From contig JAEEHV010000076.1 in NCBI GenBank assembly GCA_016280955.1, positions 1-62,415 on the forward strand: a stretch of DNA of 62,415 nucleotides, written 5' to 3'. Position 1 is the stretch's first letter. The number at the start of each line of letters is the position of its first letter. Under the pieces are notes generated by a model. It worked only from the letters and a program-made list of their open reading frames with translations, made no database searches and was not told the DNA's origin. Shown piece by piece: positions 52,969-61,070 of this stretch. Origin of the DNA: Candidatus Gastranaerophilales bacterium (GTDB lineage: Bacteria > Cyanobacteriota > Vampirovibrionia > Gastranaerophilales > Gastranaerophilaceae). The position numbers and the translations under genes were made by a program.

Positions 52969-54072
52969 TTATTGCTTAAAGGTGATAAATGCATTAAGAT
53001 ATTGTATCAATTCATTAAAATCAATATTTTTGCCGCTGTTTTGACGATTTTTCAGATATTCGTCAATAGTATTAAGAATCTCTATAAAAATGGATTCGGA
53101 AATACTGTTTGAATAAAAATCATCATAAACATTTAATATATATGCGTAGGTGTCTTCTCCGTCGTGACGTTTAATATTAATCAAAGCTTTTTTAATTTCC
53201 TCATTGTTAATATCAAGGTTTAAAATATTGTAATACAATTCAGAAGCACGTTTAATATTTTTCATAACAATTGCAGGCTTTATGTATTGTTTCATTGTTT
53301 CAAAATAATTTACAAAATTTTCGTAAAGCCGTTCTTCATCATATTGTTTAAAATTAAACTTTGTAATAAAAAAGTCCTTGAGAAATCTGGTCAAATCATT
53401 TTTGTTGACTTTGTATGATTCCTTAATTTCTTCCCAAGCCGGCAAAACCTTATTTTCTGCCATATAATCATCAATTAAAGCTAATTGATTTAATTTTCTG
53501 CTGCCGGAATTAAGTTTGTAATATAAGTTTCTGTTTGATACCCCTTCTGTTTCCACCAGAGTAACATTAATTTTTTGCAGCATCTTGAAAATGTCTGCTG
53601 CACGAAGGTTATCCTCTTTTATTTGTGTCCAGAAGTTGTGTAAAAGCAAAAACATGGGTTTTTGTTTTTCGTGTCCGGAAAGTCTTTCGCCGTTTATAAT
53701 CTTAACATACAAGTCTGCATCATTTTTTGATAAATGTAATTTTATTTTTGTACTGCTTGTATAAAGATATTTTTTTCTTATTGTTTTTATTGCTTTTTCA
53801 TTTCTTTCGGTAGTTTTCTTATAACATTCACAAACCGCATGAAGAAGCAAACACAGTGACAAAATTCTGCTTAATCCGTCAACAATAATATACTTACCGG
53901 TGTTTCTTTGTTCCAGGAATATAAGTCCCAAATCAATAGAATGAGTAAATTGTTCATCCGCAGTCATAAGATTTAGGAAATTTACCAAATCACGATTATC
54001 ACACCTTGCATAATCCAAAGCAGATAAATCTAAAGTATTATTTAAAAATTCTAGTAAATTTACAACTCTCAT
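52969..54072 (-). CDS. DUF262 (GmrSD/ParB-like) domain protein
   Basis: 367 aa. The N-terminal 200 residues match the DUF262 plan: IFLEQRNTGKYIIVDGLSRILSLCLLLHAV corresponds to the '-IDGQQRLTTL-' core of this ParB-like nuclease/NTPase fold, and YYKLNSGSRKLNQLALIDDYM to its 'N-x-x-G-x-x-L' helix. DUF262 is the GmrS half of type IV restriction systems, but no DUF1524 (GmrD, HNH) half follows. The C-terminal 150 residues are helical. It starts 3 nt after the upstream winged-helix gene stops, so the two are coupled. Confidence 0.6.
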   Translation of the reverse strand: MRVVNLLEFLNNTLDLSALDYARCDNRDLVNFLNLMTADEQFTHSIDLGLIFLEQRNTGKYIIVDGLSRILSLCLLLHAVCECYKKTTERNEKAIKTIRKKYLYTSSTKIKLHLSKNDADLYVKIINGERLSGHEKQKPMFLLLHNFWTQIKEDNLRAADIFKMLQKINVTLVETEGVSNRNLYYKLNSGSRKLNQLALIDDYMAENKVLPAWEEIKESYKVNKNDLTRFLKDFFITKFNFKQYDEERLYENFVNYFETMKQYIKPAIVMKNIKRASELYYNILNLDINNEEIKKALINIKRHDGEDTYAYILNVYDDFYSNSISESIFIEILNTIDEYLKNRQNSGKNIDFNELIQYLNAFITFKQ

Positions 54073-54074
54073 AT

Positions 54075-54701
54075 TTAATCTGTTAAAACAAAGCCGCCGG
54101 ACGGTACGTTTTTAAGCTTATCACCTTCGATTTTTGCACGAAGGTTTTTAATATATTTGTAAACATAATCTCTAGGCAAATCAAGAAGTTTAGCCAAATC
54201 TTTTGCATAAACGGTTTTGCCTATGTTATTAAGAAGATACTCAAAAACCATTTGCTCACGATCGGTTAATGCCTTCTTAAGCACTATTTGTGATTCTTTT
54301 GTATTGTTTTCGGGAACTTCTTTTATAATATCTTTTTTTGCAGGAGTTTCTGTCTTTTTGTTGTTTAACACACTCTCCAGCTTCTCATTTATTTTATTAT
54401 CAGCAGGTATATCAGCTTTTCCTGCCTTTTCCATTATATCGTTTTTAGTAATTGAAAATGGTGTATGTGAGATTTGACGTTCTCTTACAAAAGCACGTTC
54501 TGCGATTCTTGAAAAACCGTCATTCAGATTTGCACCTGTGTTTGAGGAAGTACCTTTGGACATTACAATATCAACAACATCATTGGTCGGTTTGGATTCT
54601 TCAACAACCTTACCCAATCTTGCCGCAAACTCTTCCAACGTTATTTTCTCCAATGAACTTCTCCATTGTTTTATCTCTTCTTTTGTTAAATAATTAGGCA
54701 T
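54075..54701 (-). CDS. winged-helix DNA-binding protein
   Basis: 208 aa. C-terminal domain (144-208) is an OmpR-type winged helix: LTDREQMVFEYLLNNIGKTVYAKDLAKLLDLPRDYVYKYIKNLRAKIEG-...-VPSGGFVL. There is no receiver domain; the N-terminal 140 residues are charged and probably flexible (LTKEEIKQWRSSLEKITLEEFAARLG looks helical). It probably regulates or works with the DUF262 protein, whose gene follows after 2 nt. The DNA target and signal are unknown. Confidence 0.7.
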   Translation of the reverse strand: MPNYLTKEEIKQWRSSLEKITLEEFAARLGKVVEESKPTNDVVDIVMSKGTSSNTGANLNDGFSRIAERAFVRERQISHTPFSITKNDIMEKAGKADIPADNKINEKLESVLNNKKTETPAKKDIIKEVPENNTKESQIVLKKALTDREQMVFEYLLNNIGKTVYAKDLAKLLDLPRDYVYKYIKNLRAKIEGDKLKNVPSGGFVLTD

Positions 54702-54849
54702 TAATAAAATCTCCTATGCTAACCTGTGATAGTCTTAATTCCCCATAACGAATTCTATATTTATAATGTACCATAAAACTTTTAAAAAAGTTTAAAATAT
54801 TTCGCTTTGTAAAAATTTTTTAACTATTTTTTTGTAAATATTTATATAG

Positions 54850-55458
54850 TTAATTTTCTTGTACAATTCTTCCGGGCAAATGGCTCTGCTGAATTGTACT
54901 TAAAAGTGCTTCAGCACTTTGTTTGCTCTTGAATATACCTGCCTGCAAGGTATAATTGCTTGCTCCGAGACATTTTACAATCGGACTTAATCCGCTGCCC
55001 GATTCCTGAATTATTTCGTTTGCGGCACGGGCTTGTTCCGCAGATGTATATGTACCGATAAATACTTTATAAACAGTTTCTTTGGTGGGGGCACTTAAAG
55101 TTTCTGTCTGATTTACCGGAGCAATATCTGCATATCTGTCATATACTTGTTCTTGTTCTTTTTCTTCATTTTGTGTACTTGTTTCCGGTTGTGACATCAA
55201 ATCAGAAAAATTCCTGCCCTGGTCTTCGTTCTGAATCATCTCCAGACTGTTCATATCAACTATTTTTTTATCTTCTATTTCGGTCTGTTGTTCTTTATAA
55301 TCACCAATAGAAGTATCAACTGTCATTACTTTGGAAAGATAATTAAAAATCATAGTACAAATTAAAAGCATTCCAAAAAACGAAACAATAAATATTTTTA
55401 TTATAGAACCGCCCTTCCCTCGCTCTTTTTTCATATATTTTTTGTAACCGCTTGCCAT
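54850..55458 (-). CDS. SPOR-domain membrane protein
   Basis: 202 aa. Basic start (MASGYKKYMKKERGKGG), one membrane helix (about 21-44), an acidic linker, and a C-terminal SPOR domain (about 127-202: VYKVFIGTYTSAEQARAANEIIQESG and YTLQAGIFKSKQSAEALLSTIQQ). SPOR domains bind denuded peptidoglycan at the division septum, so a cell-division or wall role is likely. AGGGAGT lies before the ATG. Confidence 0.85.
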   Translation of the reverse strand: MASGYKKYMKKERGKGGSIIKIFIVSFFGMLLICTMIFNYLSKVMTVDTSIGDYKEQQTEIEDKKIVDMNSLEMIQNEDQGRNFSDLMSQPETSTQNEEKEQEQVYDRYADIAPVNQTETLSAPTKETVYKVFIGTYTSAEQARAANEIIQESGSGLSPIVKCLGASNYTLQAGIFKSKQSAEALLSTIQQSHLPGRIVQEN

Positions 55459-55497
55459 TTAATTAACTCCCTTTATAAACATTATATAAAAAACAGT

Positions 55498-56058
55498 TTA
55501 TTCGTACACACCTCTGACTTTTGCAGAAGCCAAAATAATATCATCCAATTCATCAGCATATCTCTGCATTACTTCTGTAGCAAATGTTTTAATATCTGTT
55601 ATACCCAGCTCGCTCGTCAATCCGGATACTTTAATCGGAGCACCTTCGGAAAGTATATTTATACCTGTATGTATAAGCACTGAGGTTAAAGATGTTGTTG
55701 CTATTGAAACCGTGAGTTTGCCGCCCTCTACCAATAAATCATCTCCGTTCCGTTTTACAAAAACTCCCTTTTCTTCCAGCAGTTCTTTTATTATACACAT
55801 AAGTAATCGTTGTCTTAGGACTCCTTCTACAAGACCTATTCCAAATTGTTCCGATATAAAACTGAGCATATACTTGCTGTAGATAGGTTCTTTGTTAATA
55901 ACATCTTCAATATCCACCATTTCAGATAAATCTACTTTGCACTCGCCCATAAATGCAACTATTGCATCACCCTGAATTCCAAAATTTTTGTAAATCCAGT
56001 GAGGTGACAGTTGAGAACCTATATATTTAATTTCTTCATTAATAAATTTTGTTTTCAT
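55498..56058 (-). CDS. DUF366 family protein
   Basis: 186 aa, the usual DUF366 length. Characteristic blocks: IKYIGSQLSPHWIYKNFGIQGDAIVAFMGECKVDLSEMVDIEDV, MLSFISEQFG, RQRLLMCI, RNGDDLLVEGGKLTVSIATTSLTSVLIHTGINI, and an ending SAKVRGVYE. The family's biochemical role is unknown to me. Its ATG overlaps the queC stop by 4 nt, which suggests a link to 7-deazaguanine or queuosine metabolism (inference). Confidence 0.75.
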   Translation of the reverse strand: MKTKFINEEIKYIGSQLSPHWIYKNFGIQGDAIVAFMGECKVDLSEMVDIEDVINKEPIYSKYMLSFISEQFGIGLVEGVLRQRLLMCIIKELLEEKGVFVKRNGDDLLVEGGKLTVSIATTSLTSVLIHTGINILSEGAPIKVSGLTSELGITDIKTFATEVMQRYADELDDIILASAKVRGVYE

Positions 56059-56744
56059 AATTTCTTGAATAACTTTTCTGCTAAATCACGCATATTGTTA
56101 TTTATAAGTGCCTTTTTTAAATGAGAACAGGACTCACAAACTCCGCAATGTATAGCATCCGAGCTATAGCAACTCCTTACCGATTCAAGCGGAACATTGT
56201 TTTTTAATGCAATTTTTACTATATCATCCTTGGAACAATTTATCAAGGGAGCTATTACCTTAGGCTTTTTAATTGTAGATTTTTCAAATACCTTAGTTAT
56301 ACCGGCTCTGAATTCCTCTGTGTTATCAGGAAAAGTGCTTCCCTCATCTTTATTTGCACCAAATATTATATAATCGTAACCGAAAGAATCCGCATATGCT
56401 GCAGCAATATTCAGAAACAATCCGTTTCTGTTCGGAACCCACACTTTTTGGGCACTTTCCTCTGTTCCCAGATTTTCAACCGGAATGTCTTCACCGGAAA
56501 CTAATGCCGTATGTGTTATTCTTTTTAACCAATCAAGTACAATTACCTCATGTCTTACAGAATAATACTCACAAATCTTTTTAGAGCTTTCTATCTCTCT
56601 TTGTGCTGATTTTTGACCATAATCAAAGGTCAGAGCAAGTTCTATATTATATTCATTTTTATACGCACCCAATGCCACAAGGGAATCAAGTCCGCCTGAA
56701 AGCAATATAATTGAAGAAATTTTGTCTTTGGAATTATTCTTCAT
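56055..56744 (-). CDS. queC: 7-cyano-7-deazaguanine synthase
   Basis: 229 aa. QueC turns 7-carboxy-7-deazaguanine into preQ0 with ammonia and ATP, toward queuosine in tRNA. PP-loop SGGLDSLVAL (16-25), TFDYGQKS, VPNRNGLFLNIAAAYA, and C-terminal zinc ligands C-x(n)-CGVCESC. It overlaps the HEAT-repeat gene by 11 nt and the DUF366 gene by 4 nt. queD, queE and queF are not in the window. Confidence 0.95.
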   Translation of the reverse strand: MKNNSKDKISSIILLSGGLDSLVALGAYKNEYNIELALTFDYGQKSAQREIESSKKICEYYSVRHEVIVLDWLKRITHTALVSGEDIPVENLGTEESAQKVWVPNRNGLFLNIAAAYADSFGYDYIIFGANKDEGSTFPDNTEEFRAGITKVFEKSTIKKPKVIAPLINCSKDDIVKIALKNNVPLESVRSCYSSDAIHCGVCESCSHLKKALINNNMRDLAEKLFKKL

Positions 56745-57648
56745 ACTCCTCCAAAATATTTTTTGCTTCTTCTTTCAGACTATCCGAATAACCGGGAAGA
56801 GAAATAACTTCATCCAGTACATCTCTGCCCTGAATATTATATAATGCTATAAGAGCATTCCTCTGAACTTCTTCATCTGTATCGTGAAGTGCACTGTGGA
56901 TAAGGGAAGAAGCTTCTTCATATTCACTGTTCATTAATGCTTCAATTGCATTTATTCTTACCATAGCAGATGCATCCATTAACGAATCTTTTAAAACTTT
57001 TAGAACTCTGTCATTTTTTATATTGATTTTCCCCAAAACTTCTATAATACGTTCCTTTAAGAAAGAAAATTTATCCCAAAAGCCCTGTTTTGCTTCCATA
57101 ATTGATACCAAAGGCTCTACGGCACTTTTATCACCTATTAATCCTAGAGCAAAAGCTGCAGACTCTTTGACGTAAACCGATTTTTCTTCTTCATCTTTTA
57201 CTACATCAATCAGCGGTGCTACTGCATATCTGTCACCTATTCGTCCGAGTGCATCAGCACAAGCCAGTCTGATTTTATAATTTTCACTTTTGTTATTCAG
57301 ACAAAATAATAATGCTCCGACACTTGAAGCATCTTTATAGTTTGATATCGATTTGGTACAAAGTACACGGTAATTTATACAATCATCGTCATCACTGATT
57401 TCAATAACTTTACCCAAAAGTGTATCTACTAATATTGCCAAAGTTGATTCGGATTTGTGTGAATCTGCCAGACGAACAATTCCTGATAAAATCTCAAAAT
57501 CTTTAACATTTTTTAGCAGATAGTTATATATTTCAACTATCTCATCAAGTTCATAAAACTCCTCTAAAGCGGCAAGATGCTTTAAAACATCCTGAGGTGC
57601 TTCGGTTTCAAAGCCACATTTGCTGATTATTTCATCAAAATTCAACAC
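56734..57648 (-). CDS. HEAT-repeat protein
   Basis: About 304 aa from GTG at 57648, which has GGTGA 5 nt upstream. A TTG at 57690 is the longest option and has no ribosome site. HEAT/PBS-lyase type repeats: KIRLACADALGRIGDRYAVAPLIDVV, YVKESAAFALGLIGDKSAVEPLVSIM, IIEVLGKINIKNDRVLKVLKDSL, MVRINAIEALMNSEYEEASSLI and VQRNALIALYNIQG. These form an alpha solenoid for protein or tRNA binding. Its stop lies within queC, so the two are translated together. Confidence 0.8.
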   Translation of the reverse strand: MLNFDEIISKCGFETEAPQDVLKHLAALEEFYELDEIVEIYNYLLKNVKDFEILSGIVRLADSHKSESTLAILVDTLLGKVIEISDDDDCINYRVLCTKSISNYKDASSVGALLFCLNNKSENYKIRLACADALGRIGDRYAVAPLIDVVKDEEEKSVYVKESAAFALGLIGDKSAVEPLVSIMEAKQGFWDKFSFLKERIIEVLGKINIKNDRVLKVLKDSLMDASAMVRINAIEALMNSEYEEASSLIHSALHDTDEEVQRNALIALYNIQGRDVLDEVISLPGYSDSLKEEAKNILEEYEE

Positions 57649-57774
57649 TGTTTTCACCACATTTAAAACATACAATAAACAGTCGCTCAAAGCAATAAAA
57701 TAAACATATTTAAGATATTTACAAACTTATTTTGTTTACAAAACTTAACAATCAACAACAAAAAAGTCAATTTT

Positions 57775-57803
57775 TTGAAATGAAAAAACTTTATATATAC
57801 ATA
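57775..57803 (+). promoter_or_regulatory. probable sigma-70 promoter of the small 67-aa gene
   Basis: TTGAAA (57775-57780), 17-nt spacer, TACATA (57798-57803), 24 nt before the ATG. It is in the 180-nt region divergent from the HEAT-repeat gene. Confidence 0.5.
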
Positions 57804-57827
57804 AGAGTATTTTTTTAAGGAGCTATG

Positions 57828-58031
57828 ATGAAAGAAGAAGAACTCAATGCGACTATGTCGGTAATATCAGATCCTATAAATAACGTCTATAAACTCGACA
57901 GTAGAGATGCTATTGAAGAAATCAGGCGCATATGCAGAATTTTCGATATTGCAGAAAGTCAAGGCAACAAGCACAAAATGCTTTCAATCAAAAATTTAGC
58001 CACATTCAGGCTTGTTCTGAGTAACAACTAA
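57828..58031 (+). CDS. small hypothetical protein
   Basis: 67 aa from the second of two adjacent ATGs: AAGGAG is 5 nt before this one and only 2 nt before the other. Acidic helical protein with a Cys in RRICRIFDIAE. No domain recognised. It has its own promoter and terminator, so it is a real single gene. Confidence 0.65.
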   Translation: MKEEELNATMSVISDPINNVYKLDSRDAIEEIRRICRIFDIAESQGNKHKMLSIKNLATFRLVLSNN

Positions 58032-58052
58032 GAATGTGTAAAATATATGTAA

Positions 58053-58077
58053 AGTCCTGTGTAAACAGGGCTTTTTT
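58053..58077 (+). terminator. terminator after the 67-aa gene
   Basis: AGTCCTG / CAGGGCT stem with one G-U pair, 6-nt loop, T6 tail. Confidence 0.85.
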
Positions 58078-58108
58078 GTTTGTTTAATTTTAAAAACTCT
58101 TTTTGAAG

Positions 58109-58114
58109 TATAAT
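58109..58114 (+). promoter_or_regulatory. -10 box for rsmI, leaderless start
   Basis: TATAAT is followed by 7 nt (TATAGAC) and the rsmI ATG at 58122. No Shine-Dalgarno is present. The -35 is poor. Confidence 0.45.
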
Positions 58115-58121
58115 TATAGAC

Positions 58122-58931
58122 ATGACACGAGAATTTGATTTTTATATTGTACCGACACCAATCGGTAATATATCTGACATTACTCTAAGAGCTGTTGATA
58201 TACTTAAACAGGTTGACATGATTGCCTGTGAAGATACCAGAACAACACAAAAACTGCTTAATCATTATGATATAAAAACAAAGTGTATTTCTTATCATAA
58301 ATATAATGAACGTGAAAGAACCGAGTTTTTTCTCAACGAACTTAGAAATGGAAAAAAAATAGCACTTGTATCAGATGCGGGAACTCCTATGATATGTGAT
58401 CCCGGCAGTATTATTGTTAAAGAACTGTATAAAAACGGTTTTTCTGTAACTTCGCTGCCCGGTGCTTGTGCTGTTACGACGTTTTTATCTCAGCTTCCTG
58501 ATGCTGTTGAGGAATTTACTTTTGTTGGATTTATTTCAAAAAGCGAAACTCAGATTAAAGAACTCGTCAAAAAATATTCGGGACAAAATGTTGTCTTTTA
58601 TGATTCTCCCGAGCGGATTCTAAAAACACTGAAAACAATAAAAGATACAAGAGGAAATATTAAAGCCGCAATCGGCAGAGAACTTTCAAAGCTCTTTGAG
58701 GAAGTTAAATCAGGGTTAATCTCTGACTTGCTTGATTATTATAAAGACGGAATTAAAGGTGAGATAGTCTGCATTTTATATGCTGATGAAGCACAACAAG
58801 ATGCTGATATTAATTACAAAATAGAAGAACTGCGGGCAAAAGGTTTCAGTGATAAAGATATTTCTGTAATACTTTCTACACTTTTTAAAATAAATAAAAA
58901 CGATATTTATAAAAAAGTTCTGAAATCATAA
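58122..58931 (+). CDS. rsmI: 16S rRNA (cytidine1402-2'-O)-methyltransferase
   Basis: 269 aa, RsmI of the tetrapyrrole-methylase fold. Uses SAM to methylate C1402 of 16S rRNA in the decoding site. Motifs: YIVPTPIGNISDITLRAVDILKQVDMIACEDTRTTQKLL, SYHKYNERER, ALVSDAGTPMICDPGS, LPGACAVTTFLSQLP and YDSPERILKTL. Convergent with the FNG-tagged gene, 3 nt apart, without a clear terminator between them. Confidence 0.95.
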   Translation: MTREFDFYIVPTPIGNISDITLRAVDILKQVDMIACEDTRTTQKLLNHYDIKTKCISYHKYNERERTEFFLNELRNGKKIALVSDAGTPMICDPGSIIVKELYKNGFSVTSLPGACAVTTFLSQLPDAVEEFTFVGFISKSETQIKELVKKYSGQNVVFYDSPERILKTLKTIKDTRGNIKAAIGRELSKLFEEVKSGLISDLLDYYKDGIKGEIVCILYADEAQQDADINYKIEELRAKGFSDKDISVILSTLFKINKNDIYKKVLKS

Positions 58932-58934
58932 CCG

Positions 58935-59330
58935 CTATTTTAATAAAGAAAATAATTTTTCTATAGCTTTTTTAACTTCAGTTGATGTTCGTTCTTTGCC
59001 TGACACATATATTGCATTGTCGTACATGCTTTTAAACGGCTCTACCGTGCCGTGTTCATTAGTTTCAGGCTTGAGTGTCTGCCTTAAAGTATTTATTTCT
59101 TTTTCTGTTAAAGAACCGTTAGCCGTATTTATAAACTCGGAATCGTGTATATACATATCGGTATAAGCATATCTCGTGGCAAGTAATTCATTAATTTCGG
59201 CATTTTTTGATGGCGATACAGAAGCATTCTTATATAATTCTATTTGCCTGGAAATATTTGCGGCTTTGCGAAAGCCATATATAATCTCCTTTTTGCCGTT
59301 AAAATTAATGTTGTTGATTCTCAAATCCAT
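58935..59330 (-). CDS. FNG-tagged small protein
   Basis: 131 aa from MDLRINNINFNGKKEI; AAAGGA lies about 9 nt upstream, and an in-frame TTG 9 nt earlier is less likely. The N-terminus is a variant of the NFxFKG tag (NINFNGKK at 7-14). The body is helical and charged (LRQTLKPETNEHG, STEVKKAIEKLFSLLK). No signal peptide and no known domain. Confidence 0.6.
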   Translation of the reverse strand: MDLRINNINFNGKKEIIYGFRKAANISRQIELYKNASVSPSKNAEINELLATRYAYTDMYIHDSEFINTANGSLTEKEINTLRQTLKPETNEHGTVEPFKSMYDNAIYVSGKERTSTEVKKAIEKLFSLLK

Positions 59331-59477
59331 AGTACACAATCCTTTTTTGAAATTAATATATACCGAAATACTCTGAATGTAAATATTTACGGGTTATATA
59401 TTTTCGTGCATTTTACAATAAATTTATTTTTTCTTATTTTTGATATATGTTTTTTTAATCTTAGTATATATAAAGTA

Positions 59478-59506
59478 TTGTGTATATTTCTAAAATATTA
59501 TATAAT
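59478..59506 (+). promoter_or_regulatory. sigma-70 promoter of the 82-aa gene
   Basis: TTGTGT (59478-59483), 17-nt spacer, TATAAT (59501-59506), followed by AGGAG (59519-59523) and the ATG. Confidence 0.6.
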
Positions 59507-59532
59507 GCATTATATAATAGGAGAAAATGAGT

Positions 59533-59781
59533 ATGTTACCGATTATAACAGAAGAAATATCAACTGAAATATTTACTGAAGCATTTCAGGACGTACAATC
59601 TTGGCGCAAAAATATGGTTCAGTATATGAAAGAAGAAAATCCCGAAATAAATTCCGCAATACTTGAAGTTGCAAAGTATGATGAAAATATTGACTTAAAA
59701 GCTGTTGCATTGGGTGCATATCTGTCATACAGACTTCTTGAAGTTGCAACAGAAAACGAAGGTGTAACCCTCGAATCATAG
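59533..59781 (+). CDS. small hypothetical protein
   Basis: 82 aa from the ATG 9 nt after AGGAG; an ATG 6 nt earlier is only 3 nt from it. Acidic helical protein (ITEEISTEIFTEAFQDVQSW) with a Leu-rich end (VALGAYLSYRLLEVA). No domain recognised. It has its own promoter and lies 2 nt from the convergent dxr stop. Confidence 0.6.
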   Translation: MLPIITEEISTEIFTEAFQDVQSWRKNMVQYMKEENPEINSAILEVAKYDENIDLKAVALGAYLSYRLLEVATENEGVTLES

Positions 59782-59783
59782 TT

Positions 59784-60905
59784 TTAAACTTTTGCACTGT
59801 TAAGCCATTCACGTGTTTTTATGCGAATCTCTTTGTCTATTTCAAAAATCTCATCCATAGACGGATTTTTGATATTGTTGTGTTTTGACATTTGATATTC
59901 AACCGCTTCAACAATCTCAAATAATTTTATTTCGCCTGCAAGAAACTCAAATACTGCTTCTTCATTTGCAGCATTCAGACATACTGTTGCAGAACCTCCG
60001 CTTATTCCGGCCTGATAAGCAAGGTCTAAAGCTTTAAATTTATCACGGTTAGGTTCTTCAAAATCAAGTCTTGCAATTTCTGCGAAGCTGAAGCTATGAG
60101 ATTTTATTCCCTCAAATCTTTCAGGGTAGGTTATTGCATACTGAATCGGAATGTGCATGCTCGGAAGCCCCAGTTGAGCTATTACACTTCCGTCAACATA
60201 TTCTATTGCCGAATGTACAATACTTTGAGGGTGTACAACTACTTTTATTTTGTCATAATCCATGCTGAAAAGATGGTGTGCTTCAATTACTTCCAGACCT
60301 TTATTCATTAATGTTGCACTATCAACGGTTATTTTTTTGCCCATATTCCATCGGGGGTGTGCTAATGCCTGTTCTACCGTAGCATTTTTCATGTCAATTA
60401 CGGATTTACGTAAAAAAGGTCCGCCTGAAGCCGTAATGATTAAATTTTCAACCTGTGAAATATCTTTTATGCATTGATGAATTGCACAGTGTTCGCTGTC
60501 CACCGGAATTATTTTGACTCCGTACTCTTTTGCAAGAGGCATGACAATATCTCCTGCCATTACAAGAGTTTCTTTATTTGCCAGTGCTATGTTGATACCG
60601 TTTTTTATTGCGGTAATTGTTGGTCTTAAACCGATTTTTCCTGAAACGGCAACCAAAATAATATCATTTTCTTTGATTGAGCATATTTCTTCCAAAGATA
60701 AAACTTTTGCTCCCGTAATACTTTGTGAATCTTCAGCATAAGCATATTTAGGGTGATATTTTTTTATTTGTTCGTTTAACAAATCCGTATTGCCGCCGGC
60801 TGTCAGGGCTATAATTTCAAATCTGTCCTGTAATTTATCAATAACTTCAAGTGCCTGCCTGCCTATTGAACCTGTTGAACCCAGTATGCTAATTCTTTTT
60901 TTCAT
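59784..60905 (-). CDS. dxr: 1-deoxy-D-xylulose 5-phosphate reductoisomerase
   Basis: 373 aa. First committed step of the MEP pathway, NADPH-dependent, makes methylerythritol 4-phosphate. NADPH site ILGSTGSIGRQALEV (7-21), ALANKETLVMAG, metal ligands PVDSEHCAIHQC, TASGGPF, HPRWNMGKKITVDSATLMNKGLEVIEAHHLF and VVHPQSIVHSAIEYVDGSVIAQLG. GAGAGA lies before the ATG. Confidence 0.96.
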   Translation of the reverse strand: MKKRISILGSTGSIGRQALEVIDKLQDRFEIIALTAGGNTDLLNEQIKKYHPKYAYAEDSQSITGAKVLSLEEICSIKENDIILVAVSGKIGLRPTITAIKNGINIALANKETLVMAGDIVMPLAKEYGVKIIPVDSEHCAIHQCIKDISQVENLIITASGGPFLRKSVIDMKNATVEQALAHPRWNMGKKITVDSATLMNKGLEVIEAHHLFSMDYDKIKVVVHPQSIVHSAIEYVDGSVIAQLGLPSMHIPIQYAITYPERFEGIKSHSFSFAEIARLDFEEPNRDKFKALDLAYQAGISGGSATVCLNAANEEAVFEFLAGEIKLFEIVEAVEYQMSKHNNIKNPSMDEIFEIDKEIRIKTREWLNSAKV

Positions 60906-61070
60906 ATTTATCTCTCATGTTAAGTACAATTTATATTATACACCGACAAAATAAACGGTTAAGATTATGTTTAAAATTTTTCTGATATTAAGGTTATATA
61001 AATATTTTCAATAAAATGAAAAATTTATACTATACTAAATTTGTTATTGAATATTATATGGAGGAAGAGA

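Noticed and set aside
52969..54072. Complete GmrSD type IV restriction system.
   Set aside because: Only the DUF262 half is visible; no DUF1524/HNH domain follows in either gene.
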